Assembly: GCF_000226095.1 (NCBI RefSeq)
Contig: NC_016472.1
Coordinates: 496,001-560,000 of the forward strand
DNA: 64,000 nt
From: Thermothelomyces thermophilus ATCC 42464
Taxonomy: Eukaryota; Ascomycota; Sordariomycetes; Sordariales; Chaetomiaceae
Reading direction: 5' to 3'
Position 1 is the stretch's first letter. Every line of letters begins with the position of its first letter. Positions 7,132 through 19,923 of the stretch are shown in pieces. The notes under the pieces are model-generated. The model saw nothing but the letters and a program-made list of their open reading frames with translations, was not told the origin of the DNA and did not search any database. A program made the translations under genes and the position numbers.

Positions 7132-9720
7132 CTTGACTTGCTATTAGCCTATAACTATATATAGATCAAAGAAGGCGACGAGTAGAAAACAGCCTTTAGG
7201 ACACCCTATAGCTACTATAAGTACCTTGTCATGCTATTCGGACTTATAAATACGCTAGCAACGTTCTAAGCCCTGATTGATCAAGTTATCTGACCCTTTC
7301 TTAACAAATTTACGGTATATTATCTTGACAATATACTTATCTTCTCTAAGACGATAGACAAACACTAGAAGTATATAAAAGTAGTATTAGACATACTATA
7401 TATATATAAACTATTAGTTAATAAGGAAAAGAGTAAATTCCACGTTAGGGAAATAGTGTTTCTAGGATACAAAATATCTCTAGGACAAATCTAGATAGAA
7501 CCTTTAAAGGTTAAAGCTATTAAGAATTGGCCCTAACTGACGTTAGTTACGGAAGTACAAAGCTTTATCGGATTTGTAAACTTCTACCGGATGTTTATTA
7601 GGAACTTTAAAGCGATCGTACGACCTTTATACGAACTTACTAAGAAGAATGCTAAATTCCAATGGGAAGAGCAATACGAGTAAGCATTTATATAGATCTG
7701 TAACGCTATTACTAAAGACCTAGTACTAGTACTACCAGACCCTAAGAAGCTATTTGAGGTAGAAACGGACGCTTTAGACTACGCTATTAGAGGATAATTA
7801 GGACAACGAGACAGACAAGGAAAGCTATATCCTATAGCTTTCTTTTTAAAGAAGCTTGATAGACTACGTCTTAATTATCCGATTTATAACAAGGAACTAC
7901 TTGCGATTATTAAAGCTTTCAAGGAATAGTAACTATACCTTAGTAGTACGATTAAACTAGTATAAGTATATATAGATTATAAGAATTTGCGATACTTTAC
8001 GATAACAAAGGAGCTTAATAGATAACAAATACAATAGGCAGAATTCCTTGTAGAATTTAACTTTGAGATCCGCTATAAGAAAGGCAAAGAGAACGTACGA
8101 GCAGACATCTTAAGTCGACAAACGGATCACACGGAAGGACGAACGGGAATAACACTTTCGTTATTTAAGGAACGAACAGATAGAACGCTACATCATAAAA
8201 CGTAGACACCTGTAGAAGATAATCTACTTGACTTGTTCCTAGAATGCTATATAATCTTTTAAGAAGAAAGGATTAACAAGGTATAGTATTAAGTAGTACC
8301 CGGACTATTAGTACCTAATGGAGTAGAAGAAAGAGATGGGAAACTCTAGTACCGAGGCAAAGCGTATATCTACGACAAAGATCAATAGCTATAGATGATT
8401 TGAGAACTCTACAAGTCGAAACTCGGGGGATATAAAGGAGTCACGAAGACTATTATATAAGTCAAGAAACACTACGACTTTCTACAGTTAATGGCACGAG
8501 TTAAGGAAGTTATATAAAGTTGCGACATCTGTAATTAGAACAAAACGGCGTAATATAAGCTATATAGGCTACTTTAGCCACTGCTAACAGCTAACAAACT
8601 ATAGAGTTTAATTATAATAGACTTTATTACGAAGCTACTAGAGTCTAAGGATATAGCTATAGGAGTGACCTATGATAGTATTCTTACTATAGTAGACTGC
8701 CTAACTAAGTAGGTATACTTCTTTCCCTACAAAGAGTCCTAGACAGCGGAACAGTTAGCAGATGTAATCTATTGGTAAGTTATATCAGTATATACTTAGC
8801 CGCAAGAATAGATCACCGATAGAGATATAAAGTTCGCGTCGAAGTTCTAGCAAGCGTTAATATAACGATTAGGCGTTAATAGTAAGCTGTTAACGGCATA
8901 TTACCTACAGACTGACGGACAAATAGAGCGACTAAACCAAGTTATTAAGCAGTACCTCTGCTCTTACGTTAACTACTAGCAAAACGACTAGGTCATGCTA
9001 TTGCCAATAGTATAACTTGCCTACAATACGACGCCAACGGAAACGACTAAAGTTACACCGTTCTTCGCAAACTATAGATATAAAGCAGACCTTAGGCAAG
9101 GACTAGAGGTCATAGTGCCAAGAGTAGCAGTCAAAGTAGAACAGATGTACACATTATATGAGAAGCTTAAAAAGGAACTCGAGTTTGTCAAAACCAGAAT
9201 GAAGAACTACTACGACAAATATAGGCTTAAGGGACCTTGCCTAGAGAAGGGAGACAAAGTCTACCTAATTATACGAAATTTACGAACTAAATGACTAAGT
9301 ATAAAGCTAGACTTTAAGAAGGTTAGACCCTTCGTTATTAAAGAATAAATTTCGATATCTAACTACCGACTATTATTACTATTATCTATATGACTATAGA
9401 TAGATGTTTTTTATATTTCACTTCTTAAACTAGTACCGAAAAACGCCAAGGTTACTACGTATATCAAAGTAGAAGACAAGGAAGAAAAATAGGATGTCGA
9501 AGAAATTCTAGATTTATATATTATTAATAGAGAACTATAGTACCTAGTTAAATAGCTTAATTTTAGACTAGAAGATAACTTATAGGAACTAGTTAAGAAC
9601 TTAAACTACCTTAAGAAACTGGAACAGTTCTACTGGCAGAACCCGGATCGACCGCAGGCACTAGCTTGGACAAAACGGCCAAGTCAGCCTCCGACAAATC
9701 TAGGCCTAAAGAAGACTAGT
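7132..9720 (+). pseudogene. RIPed pol relic of element 2 (RT to chromodomain)
   Basis: The sequence matches element 1 from 3486 onward, almost entirely with C-to-T and G-to-A differences that create many TAG/TAA stops. This is the signature of RIP. The part left of RT is absent because element 1 inserted here; the missing 5' half should lie left of the window. RT, RNase H, integrase and the start of the chromodomain are recognisable. Similarity to element 1 falls sharply after the chromodomain, near 9600-9720. Confidence 0.9.
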
Positions 9721-9729
9721 TAAATGGGA

Positions 9730-10252
9730 CGTTAGCACCCTAGGACCGTATATTACTAATAACGCGTGCTTTGGAATCCCGCACCCTCTATTCTTCTGCC
9801 TCTATTTCTTCTAGAGACTATATACCTCGACGAAATAGCTTAGAACCCTGCTCCTTCAAGAAACGTTTCTAGCGACGAAGACAAGCCAATCGACTAATAG
9901 CCGTCTAAAGTTAAGTTTAAAGAACGAAAAGGGCCTCTTTAGCATCGGCCTCCTCTTATTCTACGCGTTTTTATTTAAATATAATCTTCATTACCATAAA
10001 AGATTAGCTACAAATATTAAGATAATAACTAGGCTATAAACAAGCAGACGCTATATCGGAACTATCGTAAGAACGACCCCGATATATATACTTGCTACAG
10101 CAAGAAGAGCCTGACGCTATACGACAAGCCAAGTTCCGCTTAAAACACTACAAATACGGCATAACATCTACGCTAGAAGAATCAATAAAAGAAGCAAGTG
10201 CGGCGTGCTATTAGGATTTCAAGGATCGGCGCTTAGAAACACGATCTGCCAT
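9730..10252 (-). pseudogene. RIPed antisense Zn2Cys6-like gene of element 2
   Basis: Reading leftward from 10252 the frame begins MADRV, as in element 1. Positions 33, 36, 43, 52, 55 and 62 read Y, C, C, C, Y, Y. Tyr TAT is the RIP product of Cys TGT, giving CX2CX6CX8CX2CX6C, the exact Gal4-type spacing. Further on is a basic-acidic helical stretch, and RRGI-stop-SLEE (codons 9797-9838) matches RGIDSVEE of element 1. Stops are TAA/TAG, as RIP produces. Confidence 0.65.
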
Positions 10253-10378
10253 CTTGTCAGTTACTAGCAGTATAGGAAAAGGGAAAAATTACGAGGTATA
10301 TATAGAAAAGGATGTTAGTGCTATTTGAAATGACCTAAAGAGGGCTTTCGGGTCGAAAGCCTCAGAGGGAGGGCATCG

Positions 10379-10805
10379 TGTCACGGAAATATATATATAG
10401 CTACCGCCTAGGCCACCGATACAAACGGGCTAATTAAGCCAAGGAATAATGGACCAATCAGGACAGGATCACACTTGGCAAGAAATGATCCTAGCAGAGG
10501 ATCACTAGCTTACGACGTAAGCTAGGTAAGCTAGTACAGAGGATCATTACGACCGCTAGTAATCCTAGGATTATATATATATGTAGATAGTCACTTGTTA
10601 TGGTAGACTCTAGGAGTTTACCAGTGGTAATAATTACAATTATAGTACTTATACTAAGTATTGCTAATTACTGTGAGAGATAACTCTAAGCGTTGTTGTG
10701 AACCCTTTGGCTTCATTGAATCCCTTAGACGACCTGTACGCTTGTCCCGCTTTACCTACCTCCGTCTGGACCCTTTCAGAAGAAGTCTAAGTTAGGTTCG
10801 TTACA
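10379..10805 (+). repeat. RIPed 3' LTR of element 2 (427 bp)
   Basis: It starts TGTCACGG after a purine run and CATCG, and ends TTCGTTACA. U5 is clearly homologous to element 1. U3 differs, with CCAATCA and several GGATCA motifs. The R-start motif AGTGGTAATAA is at 10623-10633, downstream of a TATATA run. Confidence 0.85.
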
Positions 10806-10869
10806 AATGGAAGAAATTATAGTTTAATACGACATCTATAAATAGAGTAATATCGGTTAGTTCCTTAGT

Positions 10870-11730
10870 ATTAGAGTGATTTAAGATCGACCTATATATA
10901 AGATATAGTTAGTCTATGACTAATATATTAGAAAGGTAGTAAGAAGATATAGGCTAGATATACCTAATATATATAAGCTAACTCCCTTAAGCTATAAAGA
11001 ACTTAAAAAGTTCGAAGGGAGCGTTATTGGTATATAGATTAAAGAGTATTAGGAGCTTGTTAGATTAATCCTATACTATATAGTTATACTATATCTAGAT
11101 ATTATATATACCTATTTAGTACTCCCTTAATACCTAACTAACCTAAGACTAGACCACTTATTAGAGGCGTAGCAAGTAGTAAGATATCTATTTAGAAGCT
11201 CTTACCTATTAATCTAGTATAAAGGCAAGCAAGCGTTAGAAAGTCTGACGCTTATAATCACTAGGGACGCTTTATATATAAATGATCTAGATATATAGTA
11301 TTTATTATAAGGATATATCTTCTTCCTATTCGGAGGTCTTATTATATAGAAGGCGTCGTATTAGGATACTATTATAACGTTAAGCACTAAAGCAGAACTT
11401 CTAACGCTCTCCCTTATAACAAGAGAGGCTATAGCACTTAAAAGGCTATTTATAGATATCGATCTTAAGCTTAGGAAACCCTAGAACATCTATTATGATA
11501 ATTAGCAAACTATTTAACTAGTAATAGCTAAGAACGAACGTATTAGTACTTACTTATGGTATATAAATATCTATAATATATAGTTATACTAGGAAGCGGC
11601 AAAAGGAACATTTAAAGTTATATATCTATTAACTAGTTAGATACTAGTAGATAGGCTTACTAAGCGACTTAGCTAACACGCCTTTAAGCGCTAGAGGGCT
11701 CTCCTTAATCTTTAAGATATTAATTATAGG
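10870..11730 (+). pseudogene. RIPed Ty1/copia reverse transcriptase/RNase H relic
   Basis: The plus strand reads, with RIP stops, as the C-terminal RT connection and RNase H of a copia-type Pol. Recognisable pieces are a TPLSYKELKKF-like start near 10981, an LLEAQQVVRYL-like helix near 11160, FGGLIIxKAS, TLSTKAELLTLSL, and a YYDNxQT-like active-site region near 11490. The remainder of the element is not seen next to it. The identification rests on remembered family motifs. Confidence 0.65.
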
Positions 11731-12291
11731 CTTATATAACTAGGGGATAGAAAATAAGTCAAATTCGCTAAACAAAATACCGCCTAATACTCCTTATTTA
11801 CTATTATTAGCCATTACTAGGATTAATAGCCTTACCCTTACCTTTATTCTAGCTAGGTAACAATATAACGCTTAATATATTATCGGACGTACTAACACGA
11901 GTATTACAAGCCTCCTTGATCTTGCCTAACTAGTAGAAGATATTATATATAGAGTAGGCGATCTTCGTAAAATATACGAGTTTAGCCTTATTAAGCTTGT
12001 ACTCCTTTATATTATCTATACTAGCGTGTTTTAGGTCACTCCGAAGAACTATATATAACTTCTTAAGATCCTATATATAACTATTAGCGATTTGCCTATA
12101 TGTTAAGGGTAGAGGTTTAGGATCTAGGGACTTATAAAAGCCTTAGCTCCATCTAGTAGAGCCTTTATTAAATCCTTTACTAACCTAATATAAGAAGTAG
12201 GACTACCATTATAGTTAGTATAAACATTATAGAAGCTATTAGATATATAGGCAATTAGCATATATCTCTTTATACTTATAGAAACTATAGG
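11731..12291 (-). other. Unidentified RIPed DNA with a readable minus-strand frame
   Basis: The segment is very AT-rich and RIPed. The minus strand shows stretches of amino-acid-like sequence, for instance DLKKLYIVLRSDLKHAS near 12050, interrupted by TAG/TAA and at least one frame change. I do not recognise the family. Before element 3 inserted, it was continuous with 19924-20390. Confidence 0.35.
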
Positions 12292-12296
12292 TATAA
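12292..12296 (+). repeat. Target site duplication, left copy (element 3)
   Basis: TATAA precedes the 5' LTR and recurs at 19924-19928 directly after the 3' LTR. Five bases is usual for Ty3/gypsy integrases. Confidence 0.8.
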
Positions 12297-12755
12297 TGTC
12301 ACAAGCTAACTATATACCGTAACCCGGTAGGGCACAAAAGGCTAAATGAACCACCAATCAAGAAGGGCACGAAGCGAGGCTGACATAGGATCGCTAAGGA
12401 GCGCAGGCTACTACAGGTAAACGATTGCCAAAAAGGGAAAGATAGCAGAGGATAGCTAGCTACTAAAGGCGATCTAAGGACAGGATAGAAAGGGACTATA
12501 AGCGATCGGCAGAAGTATATATACATATAAATAGTCACTCGTTATAGTAGACTCTAGGAGTTCACTAGTAATAGCAACCTAACCTATAATTACCGGTACT
12601 TATACCAAGTATTACTAACCATTATAAGAGATAACTCTAGTATTATTATAAACCCTTTGGCTTTACCAAATCCCTTAGATGACCTATACGCTTGTCCTAC
12701 TTAATTTACCTCTATCTAAACCCTTTTAGAAGAAGTCTAAGTTAGGTTCGTTATA
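12297..12755 (+). repeat. 5' LTR of element 3 (459 bp)
   Basis: It starts TGTCACAAG. It differs from the 3' LTR at 19465-19923 by scattered transitions of the RIP type. A TATA-like run lies near 12518-12530 and AGTAATAGCAA (predicted RNA start) is at 12567-12577. Confidence 0.9.
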
Positions 12756-12757
12756 CG

Positions 12758-12768
12758 TTGCTATTACT
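12758..12768 (+). promoter_or_regulatory. Self-priming primer binding site of element 3
   Basis: TTGCTATTACT is an exact 11-nt reverse complement of AGTAATAGCAA in both LTRs (12567-12577 and 19735-19745). The sequence differs from element 1 at three positions, yet pairing is perfect, so site and target have changed together. Confidence 0.8.
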
Positions 12769-12782
12769 TCCTTTATTCTATT

Positions 12783-15044
12783 ATAGCTTAGAATAGAGGT
12801 GATTTTGACCTCGATATCGACATAGCTACTAACGTTACGGCCAAATAGCTACTTACCTAGCTCGGTCAACTTTAGCAGTAGATCTAGGAGTTGGACTAGA
12901 GAGATAAGGTTGCTTAAGCTCGAATCAAGGAACTCGAGAACGGCGAAAAGCACTTGTAGAAGCTAGTTAACGAGGCCTACGCCAAAATCAAGGCACTCGA
13001 AGGCGCTAAAGCGAGCCGTATCAAGATCGAACTACCTAGCAAATATAGAGGAACTAAGGAGGATCTTGTAGGATTCCTGACAAACCTCTAATCCTACTTC
13101 TAGCTTAACGATAACAAGTTTCTAGATAATAAAGCCAAAGTCCTCTACATAGCTACGAGACTAGAGGGCAAGGTACTTAGATGGTTTGAGCCTATATAGA
13201 ATGACTATCTTACTAAGGAAGACGAAGACGACCGAGACACGTTTATATAGGCAGTCTTTTAATCCTACGACCATTTTGAAGAAGAGCTTTAGAAGGTTTT
13301 TGGTAATAAAGACAAGAAGATTCATATATAAGAAAGACTTACTAATCTCTAATAGACTAAGTTAGTAGCCTCTTATACTATATAGTTTAGATAGGATATA
13401 CTTAAGTCTTAGCTTAACGATAAGGCATTAATATAACTATTCTATAATAGCTTAAAGGAAAAGGTTAAAGATAAACTATATAAGTATAACTAGCCTAAGA
13501 CTCTAAATAAATATATTATATAGGCTATTAGAATTAACAATCAACTCTATATACAAGAGTAGCAGAAACAAGGTCAGATAAATAGAACTATAGTCAAGGC
13601 TAACAATAAGAAAAAACGAGTATATATTAGCATATCGTATAGGACGTATCCTAGAGCTATAGATATAGATATAACACAGAAGTCAGACAAGAAAAAGACG
13701 GCTAAAGACAAGTCTAACGTTACCTACTATAACTACAGAAAGAAAGAATACTATAAATAAGAATGTTAAAGCCCGAAGAAAGACTAGAAACTAGTCCCTA
13801 GAAAGGAAATTACAGCTATTAACGAAACTACTAAGGACGTTATCGAAGTAATAGCTATAAGCTATGAAAATAGGGATAGTAACATAGATAGTCTCGGACA
13901 CGATGGCAACGGTAAAGACAAATAAGCACCGTACTCCGAACTGGTCATGGTAGACCCGGAGACAGGTCTTGTCAAATAGGACACGGTAGGAGAGTATATA
14001 CTACTAATTTCGATTCTCCTAGCCCTAAGGTAGTAGGGTTTTACGGTTATATAGAGGTAGGATAGATTATAGACGACCGATACCTAAGGAATCGAAAGAC
14101 CTAGACTTAATGTTCTATTCCTCTGGGAACAAACCGAATAGTATTATAATGAAGTTTTCTAGCTTAATATAGAACTACGCAAACGGGATAGACGCTTAAT
14201 TCGACTTGCCTAGTAGAGTAATAAGATAAGGGACAAGATAAGGGAATCCTAATGTATCGTAGAAACTATTAAAGGGGAACAGCCTGTAATATACGATAGG
14301 CCTAATAGCTACGCTAAGCATTTTGACGATTAGCAACTTAGCCACGATATACAGAACCCTAAGTACTAGTTTATACATGTAAACTGCAGAAAAAATAAAT
14401 GTACGTAGGAAAACTACTAGAAGAAACACTCTTACCTTAGCATTAGAGTACCTATAGTATATATATAGTGGGAAGGATTTAGAAAAGAATTCTAATATCT
14501 TCTAGGCAATGCTATACGACTATACCTGCGATACGAGGCATATATATAAGTACCCTAGCTCTAGTATATATCATACAAATGCTAATACTACTTTCGCGAC
14601 AAATTCGAAAATAATTACTAGCCGACCTGACAAGGGAATAAGGACAGAAGCCTCTACCCTATAGAATAGGTCTATAATATGGGAAATAGAGTAGCCGAAT
14701 TGCTCTGGAAAATCGAAGCCTGCGATCTAGAAGGCATTATAGTAATACCAAAACAAGCCTAGCCTAGGTACTACAGAATAGGACGAGATATATAGGACTC
14801 GTGCCGAAGTAACGACTACCTCTACTACGCGGATGAAAAGAAATCACGGATCTAGGAGCTTTAGATAAAGCTATAGTACGTACGACGAAAAGCAGAACGG
14901 ACCTAATAGTAAGAAGTTATAAGTACTCGATGGCTTATAGAAATGAGCACGATTGACGAAGCCGCTATTAGCCGAACAACCGAAGAGGTTAGCACTGACC
15001 TAGGAAACAGGTCAGGGCCCTTCGAGGGGTCTGAAAACTATTAA
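12783..15044 (+). pseudogene. RIPed gag relic of element 3
   Basis: It aligns base for base with the intact gag of element 1 without net length change. The start codon has become ATA and many CAG/TGG codons have become TAG. The frameshift region survives near 15000-15032 with the heptamer altered to AGGAAAC and the hairpin largely kept. Confidence 0.9.
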
Positions 15045-18000
15045 CGCCTGTATAGTAGCGAGTAGTAGCATAGTATAGGAGGAACTAGCGTAAGAAACTA
15101 CTATATCGAGACCTCCCGGCAGAAACATAGGAAATCGCTATAATCTTTAGACGACGGTAGTAAGATAAGTAACTATAGATAATAGTATAATAGGGATAGC
15201 ACGAAATGCTTATATTAGTAGATAGTAGAGTAGAGATAAACCTAATTTTGCCGACGTTTGTAAATTAGCTATAGATACCCTAGAGAATGAAGTGGAAGCA
15301 TAGCATAGTCAAAGGGCCATTTCTAACGTAATAGGTATATAGGGAGACTAAACCGATCGATATCACTATGACAGGGAAAACTATAGTAGTCGTATTTAGC
15401 ATCGTAGATATAGGCAACGATAAAGATATAATATTAGGATTACCATAGTATAAAGATTACAACCTAGACATTAGCTAGAAGAATAGTAGCTACCTATGAC
15501 CCTAATTAGAATCGTATTTAACTAGTAAGATAGGAAGCGTATAAGGATTATAAGCAGACGATGCTTAAGGGAAGGTATATCCTATAGATCTACTATAAGA
15601 GACGGACAGTGGTAGGCAGACTATTATAGACTCTAGAAGAAGCGGTATAACGACACCGACATTACGATAGGAGGAACAAGCTAAACCTCCGATAGCTGTT
15701 CTCTCCGTTAATAAATATAGAGTACTATAACTAGAGTAGTAGGTTAAGATAGGAGAAATCGCTAGTATTGCTATAGACGGAACCAAGTTTGTATATTATT
15801 AGAAAGCCGAGAGATGAGACAAGACTAGGGAAGTACCAAGGGAATACGAAGGACACCTAATATTCGAACCAAAGTATCTAGAAGGATTACTAGAATACGG
15901 CCTATAGGATTATAAGATTAAGCTTAAGGAAGGAGCATGACTAAAGTTCTTTAAGATTTACTATATGAGCTAGATATAGAATAAAGAACTTAAGCGATAC
16001 TTGGAGGAAAACCTTTAAAGAGAATATATCTACCTATCAACATCGCTAGTAGGCTACCTAATTCTATTTATGCCTAAGAAAGATAGAAAGCTACGGTTAT
16101 ATATTAACTATTAGTAACTTAACGAACAGACTATAAAAAACCGATACCTATTATTACTAATCTCACAGCTCTAAGATTAGTTAACAAGAGCCTAATATTT
16201 TACGCGTCTTAACTTGCCATCGGCCTATAACTATATATAGATTAAAGAAGGCGACAAGTAGAAAACGGCCTTTAGGACACCCTATGGCCACTACAAGTAC
16301 CTTGTCATGCCATTTGGACTTACGAACACGCTAGTAACGTTCTAAGCCCTAATTAATCAAGCTATCCGACCCTTTCTTAACAAATTTACGGTATATTATC
16401 TCGACGACATACTTATCTTCTCTAAGACAATAGACAAACACCGGAAGTATATAAGAATGGTACTAAATATATTATATATATATAAGCTATTAGTTAACAA
16501 GGAAAAGAGCAAATTCTATATTAGGAAGATAGTGTTTCTAGGATATAAAATATCCCTAGGACAAATCCGGATAGAACCCTTAAAGGTTAAAGCTATCAAG
16601 GATTAGCTATAACTAACGTTAGTTATAGAAGTACGAAGTTTCATCAGGTTTACGAACTTCTACCAGATGTTCATTAGGAACTTTAGAGCGATCGTACAAC
16701 CTTTATACAAATTTACCAAGAAGAATGCTAAATTCTAATAGGAAGAATAGCACGAGCAAGCATTTATATAGATCTGTGACGCCACTACTAAAGATCTAGT
16801 ACTAGTATTACCAGACCCTAAGAAGCCATTTAAGGTAGAAATAGACGCTTTAGACTATGCCATTAGAGGATAGTTAGGATAATAAGATAAATAAGGGAAG
16901 CTACATCCCATAGCCTTCTTTTTAAAGAAGCTTGATAGACTATATCTTAATTATCTAATCTATAACAAGGAACTACTTATAATTGTTAAAGCTTTTAAGG
17001 AATAGCAACTATACCTTAGTAGTATAATTAAACTAGTATAAGTATATATAGATTATAAGAATTTACGGTACTTTATAACGACAAAGGAGCTTAATAGATA
17101 ATAAATATAATAGGTAGAATTCCTTATAGAATTTAATTTTAAGATCTACTATAAGAAGGGTAAAGAGAACGTATAAGCAGACGCCTTAAGCCGATAAACA
17201 GATTATATAGAAGGACGAATAGAAATAACGCCACCGTTATTCAAAGAACGAATAGATAGAACGCTATATTATAAAACGTAAACACCTATAGAAGATAACC
17301 TACTCGACTTATTCCTAGAATGTTATATAATCTTTCAAGAAGAAAGGATTAACAAGATATAATATCAAGTAGCACCTAGACCGGTGGTACCTGATGGAGT
17401 GGAAGAAAAAGATGGGAAACTCTAGTACCGAGGCAAAGTATATATCTATAATAGGAATCAATAGCTATAAATGATTTGAGAACTCTATAAATCGAAACTC
17501 GGAGGATATAAAGGAGTTACGAAGACTGTTACACAAGTCAAGAAGCATTATAACTTTCTATAGCTAACGATATAAGTTAAGGAAGTTATATAGAGCTATA
17601 ATATCTGTAATCGAAGCAAAACAGCACGATACAAACCATATAGGCTACTTTAGCTACTGCTAACAGCTGATAAACTATAGAGTTTAGTTACAATAGACTT
17701 TGTCACGAAATTGCTAGAATCTAAGGACATAGCTATAGGGGTAATCTATAATAGTATTCTTACTATAGTAGATTGCCTAACTAAATAGGTATACTTCTTT
17801 CCCTACAAGGAGTCCTAGATAGCTAAATAGCTAGTAGACGTGATCTATCGGCAAGTCGTATTAGTATACGCTTAGCTACAAGAATAGATCACCGATAGAG
17901 ATACTAAGTTCGTATCGAAGTTCTAGCAAGCGTTAATATAATAATTAGGCATTAATAGCAAGCTGTTAATAGCATATTACCTACAAACCGACAGACAAAT

Positions 18001-18720
18001 AGAGCGACTAAACCAAGTTATCGAGTAGTACCTTCGTTCTTACGTCGACTACTAGTAGGACAACTAGGTCATACTATTGCCAATAGTATAACTCGCTTAT
18101 AATATAATGCTAATAGAAATAACTAAAGTCATACTATTCTTCGCAAACTATAGATATAAAGCAGACCTTAGGTAAGGATTAGAGGTTATAGTGCCGAGAG
18201 TAGTAGTTAAAGCGGAACAAATATATATACTATACGAGAAGCTTAAAAACGAACTTAAGTTCATTAGAACCAGAATAAAGAACTACTATAACAAATATAG
18301 GCTTAAGGGACCTTGCCTAGAGAGGGGAGACAAAGTCTACCTAATTATACAAAACTTACAAACCAAATAACCAAGTATAAAGCTAGACTTTAAGAAGGTT
18401 AGACCTTTCGTTATCAAGGAACGAATTTCGATATCTAACTACTAACTATCGTTACTATTATCTATATAACTATAGATAGATGTTTTTTATATTTTACTTC
18501 TCGAACTAGCACTAAAGAACGTTAAGGTTGCTATATACATCAAAGTAAAAGACAAAGAAAAAGAATAGGACGTTAAAGAAATTCTAGATTTATATATTAT
18601 TAATAGAGAACTATAGTATCTAGTTAAATAGCTTAGTTTCGGATTAGAAGATAACTTAGGGGAACCTATTAAGAACCTAAATTGCCCTAAGAAACTAGAG
18701 TAGTTCTATCGACGGAATCC
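15000..18720 (+). pseudogene. RIPed pol relic of element 3
   Basis: Protease, RT (the YLDD codons are still readable near 16395), RNase H, integrase and chromodomain follow in the order of element 1, offset by 12,722 bases, with many RIP stops. Similarity to element 1 drops after the chromodomain, near 18720. Confidence 0.9.
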
Positions 18721-18829
18721 TAACTAGCTATAAGAACTGGCTCTAAAGCCTATTCCCTAATAGAAAAAGAGGGGAACCTGCCAGAATTAGGACCAGGATC
18801 TAACCTAATCAACTCCTAATTAAATATAT

Positions 18830-19378
18830 CAAAAGTACCTAACGCCTAAGCCTAACCTATAAGGGTTCATATCTCCGACATCGGCAGAGGAGTATCTAGT
18901 TCTTCCTCCTCCTCTAGACGAGCTACGCCACGATGAAAAACTTCGGTACTACGATCGCGTAGGGATTGCTATAAACGACGTAATTGACTTAAACGGCTTA
19001 GTGTCTAAGCAAATAGCGCCTTAGTCTTAGTAATCTCTCTTAAAACCTTCTCCTGCTCTGACAAATTCGAAAGGACTAAGATAGTTAGTAACCTAAGACT
19101 ATAAAAAAAAAAACAATAAGGAACCTATAGGCATCTGTAACATTTAGACTACTATACTTCTTACCTATGCAAATATAGTTTTAACACTTGTTTAAACCCT
19201 CTATTATTATATAACGCTTTTATAGCTTCGTATTCTAACAATGCTTACAAGGTATAGTAACCTTATAACCCTCTTGCTTAATCTTAATCACAATAGTATA
19301 TCGTTTACGCTTAAGATTACAACAATTCCTAGGAATATAATTAGCTATAACAAAAGGAAGTTAGCAGAAGAAGGACAT
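18830..19378 (-). pseudogene. RIPed antisense Zn2Cys6-like gene of element 3
   Basis: The minus-strand frame starts with ATG at 19378. It is basic (CNLKRKRYT), then reads IPCKHC, later KC-stop-NYICIGKKY, consistent with CX2C...CX2C...C where some Cys became Tyr. An A/T run near 19101-19112 marks a frame break. The next frame is a leucine-rich helical stretch and ends in HRGVARLEEEEE (18904-18939), which matches RGIDSVEE of element 1. Stops are of RIP type. Confidence 0.55.
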
Positions 19379-19464
19379 TACCTACTAGAAAAAGGGGGTA
19401 TTAGTAGTATTTAAAATAAGTTATAAGAAGCTTTCAAGTCAAAAGCTCTAAAGAGAGGGCATCG

Positions 19465-19923
19465 TATCACGAGCTAACTATATACTATAACCCGGTAGGG
19501 CACAGAAGGCTAAATGAACTACCAATCAAGAAGGGCACGAAGCGAGGCTAACATAGGATCGCTAGGGAGCGTAGGCTACTACGGGCGAACGATTGCCAAA
19601 AAGGGAAAGATAGCAGAGGATAGCTAGCTACCAAAGGCAATCTAAGGACAGGATAGAAAGGGACTATAAGCGATTAGTAGAAGTATATATATATATAAAT
19701 AGTCACTCGTTATAGTAAACTCTAGGAGTTCACTAGTAATAGCAACCTAACCTACAATCACCGGTACTTATACCAAGCATTACTGACTATTGTGGGAGAT
19801 AACTCTAGTGTTGTTGTAAACCCTTTGGCTTCACCGAATCCCTTAGACGACCTGTACGCTTGTCCCGCTTAATTTACCTCTGTCTGAACCCTTTCAGAAG
19901 AAGTCTGAGTTAGGTTTGTTACA
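19465..19923 (+). repeat. 3' LTR of element 3 (459 bp)
   Basis: It begins TATCACGAG (TG changed to TA, as RIP would do) and ends GTTTGTTACA. It is followed by the TATAA duplication. Confidence 0.9.

Larger units (their letters stand above)
12297..19923 (+). mobile_element. Complete RIPed Ty3/gypsy element 3 (7.6 kb)
   Basis: The element has two LTRs of equal length (459 bp), a primer site, gag, pol and antisense relics, a purine tract and a 5-bp TSD. It is full length but dead: in-frame stops occur throughout. Its gag relic is exactly as long as the intact gag (2262 bp). It belongs to the same family as element 1 but to a different subfamily in U3 and the 3' region. Confidence 0.9.
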
